A program made the position numbers and the translations under genes. A model generated the notes under the pieces. It was not told the DNA's origin. It did no database searches and saw only the letters and a list, made by a program, of their open reading frames with translations. From Archaeoglobales archaeon (GTDB lineage: Archaea > Halobacteriota > Archaeoglobi > Archaeoglobales > Archaeoglobaceae), in contig QMZF01000099.1 of NCBI GenBank assembly GCA_003663055.1, forward strand, positions 1-5,423: a stretch of 5,423 nucleotides of DNA, in the 5' to 3' direction. This document shows, one piece after another, positions 1 to 5,423 of this stretch. How positions within the stretch are numbered: the stretch's first letter is position 1; every line of letters begins with the position of its first letter.

Positions 1-188
1 CGCAAGGCTCTTGCAACTCCCTCGACACTGTACAGATCGGGGCGGTTGGGAAAGAATTCAACATCGATGTGATCGTCTTCAACCCTCTCTATATCACAGC
101 CAAGCATGGGGAGTTTTGAAAGTATCTCTTCTCTGCCCTTCCCGACAAGCCTTTCGAGTTCATCCCAGTACAGAGTTACGACTGGCAT
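1..188 (-). CDS. pheT: Phenylalanyl-tRNA synthetase beta subunit, N-terminal part (cut by left edge)
   Basis: Only the first 62 codons are visible; the gene runs off the left edge. The product begins [16 protein letters not shown] and continues with PMLGCDIE, then [20 protein letters not shown]. This is the typical start (B1 domain) of the archaeal PheRS beta chain, including the conserved [12 protein letters not shown] stretch. PheT pairs with PheS in the alpha2-beta2 cytoplasmic enzyme that charges tRNA-Phe; the beta chain contributes tRNA binding and, in its B3/B4 part (not visible here), editing of Tyr-tRNA-Phe. The ATG at 188-186 is chosen because a strong Shine-Dalgarno, GAGGTGATC, ends two bases upstream and the homologous N-terminus starts here. 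The stop of the upstream Toprim-like gene lies inside that ribosome binding site, so the two genes are very likely translated from one message. Identification is from recognised family sequence; the C-terminal bulk cannot be judged. Confidence 0.93.
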   Translation of the reverse strand, partial: MPVVTLYWDELERLVGKGREEILSKLPMLGCDIERVEDDHIDVEFFPNRPDLYSVEGVARAL

Positions 189-190
189 GC

Positions 191-199
191 GATCACCTC
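191..199 (-). promoter_or_regulatory. Ribosome binding site of pheT
   Basis: On the minus strand the sequence reads GAGGTGATC, a near-perfect complement of the archaeal 16S rRNA 3' end, two bases before the pheT ATG. The TGA stop of the preceding Toprim-like gene (195-193) is contained in it, which implies translational coupling and fixes the pheT start. Confidence 0.85.
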
Positions 200-200
200 T
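193..200. repeat. Left copy of 8-base direct repeat bordering the insert
   Basis: The + strand reads TCACCTCT (AGAGGTGA on the coding strand), identical to 2202-2209. This copy holds the stop codon of the Toprim-like gene and part of the pheT ribosome binding site. The repeat brackets the ATPase-Toprim pair exactly, and may be a duplication made on insertion or simply a reused Shine-Dalgarno sequence. Confidence 0.5.
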
Positions 201-885
201 CTTTTAATCCTGAAATCAAATTTATGAGAGCCTTAAACCATCCTTCATTTTGAAACAATTCCACAGATGATCTAAACAGTCTTTCCTGCCTGCAACCATA
301 GAATCCTTTGCATATAATAAATATCGCACTGTCTGGGTCAGTTATATCCCTTATATGTCTCCTAAATTTGTCTATTTCTTTAAATTTTCTGAAGATCTCT
401 GCCTCAAGGCTATTTGGAACAATAAACGGACTGTATTTAATTATGTTTCCTTTAAACTCCACAGCGATTCCATGAGTAAACGGAATTAATGGAGGTTTAT
501 AGCCTCTGAATCTCTGTTCGATAAACTCTGCTACTTCATTTCTAAACTTTTTCACTATTTTTTCCTCATCTTCTCCATTTTTATCCACTACTAAAATAAT
601 ATCAATACCTTCGAATTTCTCAGCGAGAGGTCTAAGATGAGGTATCTGTCCAGCGACTCTCTTATAAATTTCGTCTTTGTAATTTGGACTGAGTGGTAGA
701 ATGAAGTATGTGGGGCTTGGATCTCCGACAGGTTTTCCTTTTGAAAGCGTTCTGATAATCTCCTGAAATTTTCCGAGGGTATCAACAATTTTTGATGTTT
801 TTCCCTCTCGTCTTAACACCTCATCAATAAACCACGCGTCGTGCACACCCTCGCAGTAGATTATCCCGCTAAGCTTGACATCCAA
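193..885 (-). CDS. Toprim-like protein (DUF3226/AriB-like), partner of the adjacent OLD-type ATPase
   Basis: This 230-residue protein starts with a beta strand followed by [17 protein letters not shown] (residues 8-24). That is the Toprim signature, with the catalytic glutamate at E12 and the EGxxD motif. A second acidic strand, [12 protein letters not shown] (95-106), fits the Toprim DxD strand, but its second acidic position is N103, so the motif is partly degenerate. A later [10 protein letters not shown] segment (156-165) resembles the P-N...E region of DUF3226-like proteins. Toprim domains of this kind are metal-dependent nucleases in OLD, Gabija and PARIS proteins. Here I infer that the protein is the effector subunit of the upstream ATPase. 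The start is a TTG at 885-883, one base after the ATPase stop, with an AGGGGG Shine-Dalgarno seven bases upstream. No later start would keep the first Toprim strand. Its TGA lies inside the pheT ribosome binding site. Its DNA is A+T-rich compared with pheS. The exact family name is uncertain. Confidence 0.75.
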   Translation of the reverse strand: MDVKLSGIIYCEGVHDAWFIDEVLRREGKTSKIVDTLGKFQEIIRTLSKGKPVGDPSPTYFILPLSPNYKDEIYKRVAGQIPHLRPLAEKFEGIDIILVVDKNGEDEEKIVKKFRNEVAEFIEQRFRGYKPPLIPFTHGIAVEFKGNIIKYSPFIVPNSLEAEIFRKFKEIDKFRRHIRDITDPDSAIFIICKGFYGCRQERLFRSSVELFQNEGWFKALINLISGLKER

Positions 886-886
886 A

Positions 887-2143
887 CTACGTCCCCCTTA
901 GGTCTGCTTTTATCGTTTCCAGCTCGTATTTTGCTTCATTACCAGATAAGACCTCGTAACCTATTTCTCCATCAGCATAGCGGTACATTCTTATGAACTT
1001 CATTTCATCTAAAATCTCCTGTTTTAGTAGATAGTTTATTAGTTCAATACTATGTGTCGATATGAAAAATTGGATATTCTCATTTTCCGCTATTTGTTCT
1101 GCAGTGACACTTAAGTAGCCGGGATGCATACTCGTTTCGGGCTCTTCGAGCATAACCACTCCGTTTTCAACGAGTGTCGAAATAAATGTCATCCTGACTA
1201 AACCAATAAATCCATCACCCATAAACGATAGAGGAATCGGACCATCTATATTTTGAAATATACATACTAACTCATCATCAAGTTCTCTTAAGTCATCAAA
1301 GTCATCTATATTGATTTCCAGTACATCTAAAGCTTTTGATAGCTTATTTTTGCGGATTAACGCACTATATAGCTTTTTAATATCAACTAATTCACCGACT
1401 TTACTCACCCCAAATAGTATTGGCACTCGTTCTGCGTTGTAGCCGTGAATGGTAAATCTAATAAATCCTGATTCTGTAAATGGCAGCATCTCATCCACAG
1501 CTTCGGGGGGAAGTAGCTCTATCGCCTCCTCTGGAAGATAAACAACCTCTGAAACGATTTCATCATTCAATGATGCGACAAAAAATATTTTTTGGGATTT
1601 TATGATTTCGCTTACAAATTTCTCTCTTTTTGAATCTACGACTTCTTTGAATTTGCCCAATAACTCGTTGAGGGGCTTTTCTGGAAGTTCCTTTGCTTTT
1701 CTTGTCAATCTTCGCAATTCATTTAGTATAGGGCTTCTAAATGTGAATTCAATTTCACTTGATAACTCTTCTAAGTATCGTAGAAAATCGTCACCAACTT
1801 CTGATTTGGGATACCCGCTTTCGAAAAATTCTAACCGCAGTTTCAATAAATCTCTATTGATTTTCAATAAAATGTGGGATTTGTTACTGTGGATGTTTAC
1901 AAAATACTTCGCAAAATTTAACGTTGAATCCGGCAACCGTCTCTCCATAATCGTCTCAATTATATCAGTTCCAATAGAATCTTTAAATCCGTTTAGAGCT
2001 GAAACTGCTAGAGCTATAGCTTCTAAAACTGATGATTTCCCTGTGTTATTTCTTCCGATAAATACATTTATGCGGGCTGGCTCAAAGTGAAGTTCCTGTA
2101 AGCCTCGGTAATTCTCAATTTTTATTTCATTTATTGTGGGCAT
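887..2143 (-). CDS. OLD/AriA-like ABC-type AAA ATPase
   Basis: A 418-residue SMC/RecF/OLD-type ATPase. It opens with INEIKIENYRGLQEL, the usual first strand of this family. Walker A is GRNNTGKSS (residues 30-38, K36). A degenerate signature region, PLSFMGDGFIGLV (304-316), is followed by Walker B VVMLEEPETSMHP (329-341), with E333 at the usual aspartate position and E334 as the catalytic glutamate. The H-loop is FFISTHSIELI (359-369). Residues about 120-300 form the variable, mostly helical insertion between the two halves of the ATPase. No Toprim domain is fused to its C-terminus, unlike classical OLD or GajA; instead a separate Toprim-like gene follows after one base. The ATG at 2143 has a GGGGTG ribosome binding site seven bases upstream. 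Members of this group sense invasion or regulate a nuclease partner. Function here is inferred from motifs and pairing. Base composition is A+T-rich (18 G+C in 60 bases at 1321-1380). Confidence 0.85.
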   Translation of the reverse strand: MPTINEIKIENYRGLQELHFEPARINVFIGRNNTGKSSVLEAIALAVSALNGFKDSIGTDIIETIMERRLPDSTLNFAKYFVNIHSNKSHILLKINRDLLKLRLEFFESGYPKSEVGDDFLRYLEELSSEIEFTFRSPILNELRRLTRKAKELPEKPLNELLGKFKEVVDSKREKFVSEIIKSQKIFFVASLNDEIVSEVVYLPEEAIELLPPEAVDEMLPFTESGFIRFTIHGYNAERVPILFGVSKVGELVDIKKLYSALIRKNKLSKALDVLEINIDDFDDLRELDDELVCIFQNIDGPIPLSFMGDGFIGLVRMTFISTLVENGVVMLEEPETSMHPGYLSVTAEQIAENENIQFFISTHSIELINYLLKQEILDEMKFIRMYRYADGEIGYEVLSGNEAKYELETIKADLRGT

Positions 2144-2201
2144 TTTTACACCCCAGTTTTGTGTTTTTTAAACAAAATAATTAAATGTTTCTCACAACTT
2201 T
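2144..2201 (-). promoter_or_regulatory. Short A+T-rich spacer with a possible promoter for the ATPase-Toprim pair
   Basis: This 58-base gap separates the pheS stop from the ATPase start. On the minus strand it contains ATTTAATTA (2186-2178), a plausible archaeal TATA box. A start about 25 bases downstream would leave a leader of roughly ten bases carrying the GGGGTG ribosome binding site. A second A+T-rich candidate, GTTTAAAAAAC (2173-2163), is partly palindromic and lies nearer the gene. No strong terminator is visible, so read-through from pheS is equally possible. The evidence is weak because the whole spacer is A+T-rich. Confidence 0.35.
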
Positions 2202-2209
2202 TCACCTCT
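2202..2209. repeat. Right copy of 8-base direct repeat bordering the insert
   Basis: The + strand reads TCACCTCT, identical to 193-200. On the coding strand it is the end of pheS (AAG AGG TGA), so the pheS stop is embedded in a Shine-Dalgarno-like sequence although no start codon follows within usable distance. This suggests that a downstream gene, probably pheT, once began directly after it. Confidence 0.5.
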
Positions 2210-3630
2210 TTATCACTGGAACGCTCCTTAACCACCCTATATCTGGCAGATATAGCCTTCTTAAGTCTTTCATACCAAGGCGAAGCATGGCAAGCCTTCC
2301 AATACCCAGTCCCCATGCGAGAACTCTGCCCTTTATGCCGAGGGGTTGTGTAACCTCCTTCCTGAAAACTCCCGCTCCTCCAAGCTCTATCCAGCCCAAG
2401 CCCTCAACGTAGACTTCGGGTTCAACGCTTGGCTCGGTATAAGGGAAGTAACCCGGCCTGAATCGGACATCTTCAAACCCCATCTTCAGGAAAAACTCTT
2501 TCAGAAGGCCAAGAAGGTGTTTAAACCCAACGTTTTCGTCAAGAACAACACCTTCAAGTTGGTCGAATTCTGGCAAATGAGTTGCGTCGATCGCTTCACG
2601 CCTATAAACCCTGTCTATGCAGAAAGCCTTGACCGGTGGCTCTGGATTTTTCGCCAAATAGTGGATGGTTATGGCAGTTGTGTGTGTCCTCATTACGAGT
2701 TGCCTCGCCTTATTAATATCCCAAGTCCCTCCCCAGCCTGTTGAACCTGTTACCCATCCATTTTCATGAGTTTGCTTAACCTTCTCTACCACATCTCCTT
2801 CAAGCTCCACGTAGTGGTTGAGGTAGAAGGTGTCCTGCATGTCTCTAGCAGGATGATCTTGGGGCTGGAACAAAGCGTCGAAGTTCCAGAAGGCCGGCTG
2901 CACGTAGTGACCCTTGATTTCGGTAAATCCCATCTCGAGGAAAATTTTACGGCATTCTCTTATAATTCGCTCGTAAGGATGGAGTTTTGCCGTGAATATC
3001 TCCTTTGAAGGAATTGTGATGTCGTAACGCAAAAACTCCTTTCCTTTCCAGCTTCTGGCCAAGAGAATTTCGGGAGTTAGGTCTGCAACGTACTCCTTTA
3101 ATTCAGCTTCGGGCTTCTCCAAAACAGTAACGTATATCTCCCTTCTCCTCATCGAAATCAACGAGTTTTCTTCTGAGCAAATCCTTTACATCCTTTGCAT
3201 CTATATCTCTACCCTCCGCAACTGCCCTCAAAGATTCTTTTTCGCCGAATTCTGGCTTGCTTACGAGCTTTACGATGCCGTCCTTCACCTCTACAGCCTT
3301 CTTCTTCCTGAGCCATCCGAGGGCAATTCCAAACTCCCTCTTTCCCATTACCTCTTCCAGCTCTTTAATGGACATCGGCTTTTCAATCAGCTTTACAAGC
3401 CTCTCCTCAGGCAATCCTTCTTCAAGGTACCTTTTTCCCTCTTCAGTCAGCCTGAAGATTTTTTTAGTTACAATTTCAACTTTTGCGAGCCCTTTTTCCT
3501 GCAAAAGGTGAGCTGCTTTGAGAACGGCATCCCTCTTCATCCCAGAGATGCTCGCAGCTTCGCTAACTTCATACCTTTTCCCGGGCTCCAAAGCTTTGAG
3601 GAGTGTTATCTCAATCGGTGATACCTGCAT
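2202..3630 (-). pseudogene. pheS: Phenylalanyl-tRNA synthetase alpha subunit, interrupted by a frameshift
   Basis: Two overlapping reading frames together make one archaeal PheS of about 475 residues. The first (3630-3103) carries the N-terminal winged-helix tRNA-binding region: SPIEITLLKAL, then SEAASISGMKRDAVLKAAHLL, and a second winged helix about residues 75-125. The second (readable from about 3140 to 2202) carries the class II catalytic core: [12 protein letters not shown], motif 2 with [41 protein letters not shown] in the amino-acid site, and motif 3 [10 protein letters not shown]. The frames join at about 3138-3142, where the coding strand reads GAGAAGGGAGATATAC. Dropping one G gives [13 protein letters not shown]; adding a lost GA gives [14 protein letters not shown]. 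Total length is one base more than a multiple of three, as expected. The ATG at 3630 follows a GGTGGT site. Both halves are well conserved, which argues for a sequencing error, a very recent mutation or recoding, not old decay. If expressed whole, it charges tRNA-Phe with PheT. Confidence 0.88.
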
Positions 3631-3662
3631 CAAGAACCACCATCGCTACGACTGTACGGAGG

Positions 3663-3672
3663 ATAAAAATTT
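3663..3672 (-). promoter_or_regulatory. Probable TATA box of pheS
   Basis: The minus strand reads AAAAATTTTTATCC over 3674-3661, with TTTTTATC as the best TATA element about 33-40 bases before the pheS ATG. An initiation site about 25 bases downstream would give a leader of roughly 10-15 bases including GGTGGT. It is the most A+T-rich stretch close to the gene; no transcript evidence is available. Confidence 0.45.
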
Positions 3673-3693
3673 TTGGGATTCCCCTTGGGATTC
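3673..3693. repeat. Tandem 9-base repeat upstream of pheS, possible operator
   Basis: TTGGGATTC occurs at 3673-3681 and again at 3685-3693, a spacing of 12 bases (on the pheS strand GAATCCCAA twice, separated by GGG). It abuts the candidate BRE/TATA region of pheS, where an activator or repressor could bind. A slightly looser pair, with TTAAC and CAACTTTT repeated at 12-13 base spacing, follows at 3707-3731. Function is inferred from position only. Confidence 0.4.
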
Positions 3694-3793
3694 TAAAGCT
3701 GACGAATTAACCAACTTTTTTAACAACTTTTCAGCCTGTGTTGCATTTTATTTGCTCGCTGCTTTAAATCAGAATCGTTGTTAGCGATGACTA

Positions 3794-3808
3794 CGTTAAA
3801 TTTATATT
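3794..3808 (+). promoter_or_regulatory. Promoter (BRE/TATA) of the rpo7-spt4-dpck-rps24e operon
   Basis: CGTTAAATTTATATT holds a good archaeal TATA box, TTTATATT, at 3801-3808. It lies about 40 bases before the rpo7 ATG, so transcription from about 25 bases downstream would give a leader of some 15-20 bases carrying the GGGTGAT ribosome binding site. The upstream purine/A-rich bases could serve as BRE. Confidence 0.6.
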
Positions 3809-3836
3809 GCTTCCCCATCGCCATTCCATGCCGCTC

Positions 3837-3843
3837 GGGTGAT
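3837..3843 (+). promoter_or_regulatory. Ribosome binding site of rpo7
   Basis: GGGTGAT, complementary to the 16S rRNA 3' end, ends four bases before the ATG at 3848. It overlaps the GTG at 3839, which makes that GTG unlikely as the start. Confidence 0.75.
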
Positions 3844-3847
3844 ATTC

Positions 3848-4417
3848 ATGTATGCAAGGATAAAAATTCGCGATACTGTCAGAGTTCCGCCCACAAGGCT
3901 TGGGGAGGACATAGAAGAGGTAATCATGGATTTGCTCTGGGAACAGTTTGAAGGTAGGCTTGATAGAGAGTACGGCATGTTAATCGGAATCGAGAATATA
4001 GAGAGTATTGGAGATGGAAGGATAATAGAGGGAGACGGAGCCGTTTACTTCGATGTCGAGTTTACGGCAATAGTTTTCAAACCCCTGCTTCACGAAGTCG
4101 TGGAGGGAGAGGTGGTGGAGGTTGTAGAGTTTGGAGCGTTCGTTTCCATAGGCCCACTCGACGCTTTACTCCACATGAGCCAGATAACAGACGATTATAT
4201 GGTCTATGATGAGAAGAACAAGAAGCTTATAGGAAAGGAGACAAAGGTTAGCCTTGGTGAGGGTGATGCCGTAAGGGCAAGAATAGTTGCCCTCAGTCTG
4301 AAAGAGAGGGAGCCGGAGAAGAGCAAGATTGGTTTGACGATGAGGCAGCCATGGCTTGGATGCCTGAAGTGGATTGAAGAGGAAATAAAGAAGCTTGAAA
4401 AGGAGAAAGTAGCATGA
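3848..4417 (+). CDS. rpo7: DNA-directed RNA polymerase subunit Rpo7 (RpoE')
   Basis: A 189-residue protein. The N-terminal half (about 1-80) starts MYARIKIRDTVRVPPTRLGED, the typical beginning of the archaeal Rpo7 tip domain. The C-terminal half is an S1/OB RNA-binding domain (about 82-165) with HEVVEGEVVEVVEFGAFVSI and DALLHMSQI. Length matches the family (about 180-195). Rpo7 forms the polymerase stalk with Rpo4, helping open-complex formation, processivity and termination by contacting nascent RNA. The start is the ATG at 3848: an in-frame GTG at 3839 would lie inside the Shine-Dalgarno and would add residues not typical of the family. Its TGA overlaps the ATG of spt4 (ATGA), indicating coupled translation. 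It is first in an operon with transcription and translation genes, divergent from pheS. Confidence 0.95.
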   Translation: MYARIKIRDTVRVPPTRLGEDIEEVIMDLLWEQFEGRLDREYGMLIGIENIESIGDGRIIEGDGAVYFDVEFTAIVFKPLLHEVVEGEVVEVVEFGAFVSIGPLDALLHMSQITDDYMVYDEKNKKLIGKETKVSLGEGDAVRARIVALSLKEREPEKSKIGLTMRQPWLGCLKWIEEEIKKLEKEKVA

Positions 4418-4602
4418 CCGAGCTTGCATGCAGGAAGTGCAAGTTCATAAGCATAGATTCAAGCGTTTGCAAGAACTGCGGAAGTACAGAACTCACGAAG
4501 GAGTGGTACGGCTACCTAATAGTGATCGATCCGGAGAAGAGCGAGATTGCAAAGAAGCTTGGAATAAAAATACCGGGAAAATACGCTTTGAAGGTAATAT
4601 AG
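4414..4602 (+). CDS. spt4: Transcription elongation factor Spt4 (RpoE'')
   Basis: A 62-residue zinc-ribbon protein. Cysteines C6 and C9 (ACRKCK) and C19 and C22 (VCKNCG) form the zinc site. They are followed by STELTKEWYGYLIVIDPEKSEIAKKLGI, the characteristic Spt4 sheet and Spt5-contact region. Spt4 binds the NGN domain of Spt5, and the pair clamps the RNA polymerase to increase processivity. The length is usual for archaea. Its ATG overlaps the rpo7 stop by four bases, and its TAG stop is one base before the next ATG. The pairing with rpo7 is a classic archaeal arrangement and supports the call. Confidence 0.95.
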   Translation: MTELACRKCKFISIDSSVCKNCGSTELTKEWYGYLIVIDPEKSEIAKKLGIKIPGKYALKVI

Positions 4603-4603
4603 T

Positions 4604-5188
4604 ATGTTAAAGCTTCCCAAGCGGCTCAGAGCTGAGTGCAGAAAACCGCAGGGCAGGCTTTGTAGCATCGAATCAACGAATCCCATAGCATCTGTTGGTG
4701 ATGTGGTTAGCTATTCTCTACTACGCATGAACCGCAAGCCCATGATATTCATCTTCGATGGCAGGACAGAAAGGAGAGCGTTCGAAAAAATAGACGAGCT
4801 TGAAAGGTTGAGCGCCGAGTACACGAGAATAGATGTAAGAAATCCGCCCTCAACGATAACGAGCGAACTTGTGTTTGCAATAAAGAGGGCAGTTGAAAAA
4901 GCGGAGGAAGGTGTAAAAACTAAAATATTTGTGAAGGGTGAGGAAGACCTTGCGGTACTCCCTCTGATTTGCCTGCTTCCGTCTGGTAGCGTGGTCTACG
5001 GGCAGCCAGGAGAGGGTGTCGTTGAAGTAAAGATAACCCCTGAGAAAAAACTACTAATACTCCAGCTAATGGAGCAGATGGAGAAACTCGGAAGAGATGG
5101 TGAAAATGGAGAAGACGTCATTAACATATGCAGGAGGTGGAGCAATGGAGGTTTTCGTGGAGAAGGACAAGCACAACCCCCTCCTTAA
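4604..5188 (+). CDS. GTP-dependent dephospho-CoA kinase (DUF359 family)
   Basis: Recognised by the ordered DUF359 motifs: LPKRLRAECRKPQGRL (4-19), GDVVSYSLL (32-40), FDGRTERR (51-58), NPPSTITSEL (80-89), VKGEEDLAVLPLICLLPSGSVV (110-131) and YGQPGEGVVEVKIT (132-145). The archaeal family carries out the last step of coenzyme A synthesis, phosphorylating dephospho-CoA with GTP, and is unrelated to bacterial CoaE. The acidic D52 and the GEED segment are likely active-site elements. The ATG follows the spt4 stop by one base; a weak AAGGT site precedes it. The frame runs to 194 residues, with an unconserved-looking tail after about residue 160, rich in Gly, Arg and Pro, that overlaps rps24e by 44 bases and reads through that gene's ribosome binding site. 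The real C-terminus may be shorter, or a small indel may have extended it. Confidence 0.9.
   Translation: MLKLPKRLRAECRKPQGRLCSIESTNPIASVGDVVSYSLLRMNRKPMIFIFDGRTERRAFEKIDELERLSAEYTRIDVRNPPSTITSELVFAIKRAVEKAEEGVKTKIFVKGEEDLAVLPLICLLPSGSVVYGQPGEGVVEVKITPEKKLLILQLMEQMEKLGRDGENGEDVINICRRWSNGGFRGEGQAQPPP
5132..5139 (+). promoter_or_regulatory. Ribosome binding site of rps24e
   Basis: AGGAGGTG, a strong Shine-Dalgarno, lies five bases before the ATG at 5145. It sits inside the 3' end of the dephospho-CoA kinase frame, so translation of the two genes is likely coupled. Confidence 0.8.
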
Positions 5189-5423
5189 GAGGAGGGAAGT
5201 TTACTTCAGGCTCAAGTATGATGAGGAGAAGGTAACGCCGTCGAGAAAGGATGTAAGGCAAAAAATTGCCGGATTATTCAACGCAAACCTCGATACTGTT
5301 GTAATAGACTACATAAAGCCAGAGTTCGGGAAATGCGAGGCTTACTGTTATGCGAAAATATACGAGACGGTAGAAGATTTGCATGCTATTGAGGAGAAAC
5401 ACATCATAAGGAGGAACTTTGGA
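5145..5423 (+). CDS. rps24e: Ribosomal protein S24e, N-terminal part (cut by right edge)
   Basis: The visible 93 codons begin MEVFVEKDKHNPLLKRREV and continue through TPSRKDVRQKIAGLFNANLD, VVIDYIKPEFGKCEAYCYAKIY and EEKHIIRRNFG. This is the S24e fold, with its conserved N-P-L-L-x-R and F-G...A-x-I-Y segments. It is a small-subunit ribosomal protein found in archaea and eukaryotes, usually about 100 residues, so nearly all is present. The frame is open to the window edge. The start is set by a strong AGGAGGTG five bases upstream. The gene overlaps the end of the dephospho-CoA kinase frame by 44 bases in the +1 frame. Placement after rpo7, spt4 and DUF359 is the common archaeal order, normally continued by rps27ae. 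Confidence 0.95.
   Translation, partial: MEVFVEKDKHNPLLKRREVYFRLKYDEEKVTPSRKDVRQKIAGLFNANLDTVVIDYIKPEFGKCEAYCYAKIYETVEDLHAIEEKHIIRRNFG

Noticed and set aside
1602..2090. Open frame of 162 codons on the + strand
   Set aside because: It lies wholly antisense to the ATPase, is Ser/Asn/Phe-rich with no recognisable domain, and has no good ribosome binding site.
193..2143. Gabija (GajA/GajB) system
   Set aside because: The ATPase lacks a fused Toprim domain, and no UvrD-like helicase gene is present; the flanking genes are pheS and pheT.
193..2209. Insertion sequence or transposon carrying the pair
   Set aside because: No transposase, integrase or terminal inverted repeats are seen; only the short direct repeat borders the insert.
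2346..2744. Open frame of 132 codons on the + strand
   Set aside because: It is antisense to the conserved catalytic region of pheS, and its product resembles no known family.
2202..3161. Catalytic half of PheS as an independent gene starting at TTG 3161
   Set aside because: Its first seven codons are the out-of-frame reading of the upstream PheS part, and no clear ribosome binding site is present; a frameshift explains it better.
3631..3633. TTG at 3633 as start of pheS
   Set aside because: The adjacent ATG at 3630 is the stronger start and is equally well spaced from GGTGGT.
3839..3847. GTG at 3839 as start of rpo7
   Set aside because: It falls inside the GGGTGAT ribosome binding site, and the ATG at 3848 gives the usual family N-terminus.
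3631..3847. tRNA gene, small RNA or CRISPR repeats in the divergent intergenic region
   Set aside because: No cloverleaf-like sequence or regularly spaced long repeats are found; the content is explained by promoters and short repeats.
4166..4496. Minus-strand open frames opposite rpo7 and spt4
   Set aside because: They are shadows of strongly supported genes and have no domain signature.

Overview
The window looks like a chromosomal segment of a euryarchaeote, most likely a thermophilic relative of Archaeoglobus. The evidence is archaeal-type PheRS subunits, the archaeal RNA polymerase stalk gene rpo7 (rpoE'), spt4, the archaeal GTP-dependent dephospho-CoA kinase and ribosomal protein S24e. 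There are also archaeal TATA boxes and GGTGAT-type ribosome binding sites. The order-level assignment is an inference from protein style; no database was searched.

Right half (about 3794-5423, + strand): a compact housekeeping operon with overlapping or nearly touching genes, rpo7 - spt4 - dephospho-CoA kinase - rps24e (cut by the right edge). It is preceded by a clear TATA box.

Left half (1-3630, - strand): pheS, then a two-gene insert, then the start of pheT (cut by the left edge). pheS has its full set of domains but is split by a frameshift near 3138-3142. Between pheS and pheT sits an OLD/AriA-like ABC ATPase (2143-887) followed one base later by a small Toprim-like protein (885-193). 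The pair is visibly more A+T-rich than its neighbours. It resembles the split ATPase + Toprim nuclease layout of OLD/PARIS-type defence modules, although its activity is not shown by the sequence.

The insert is bounded by an 8-base direct repeat (AGAGGTGA on the coding strand) at the pheS stop and at the Toprim stop. Removing the DNA between the repeats would rebuild a seamless pheS-pheT junction, with the pheS stop inside the pheT ribosome binding site. The most notable observation is therefore a putative defence module placed precisely, and in the same orientation, inside the phenylalanyl-tRNA synthetase operon, next to a frameshifted pheS. The divergent pheS/rpo7 intergenic region (3631-3847) carries both promoters and a 9-base tandem repeat that may be an operator.
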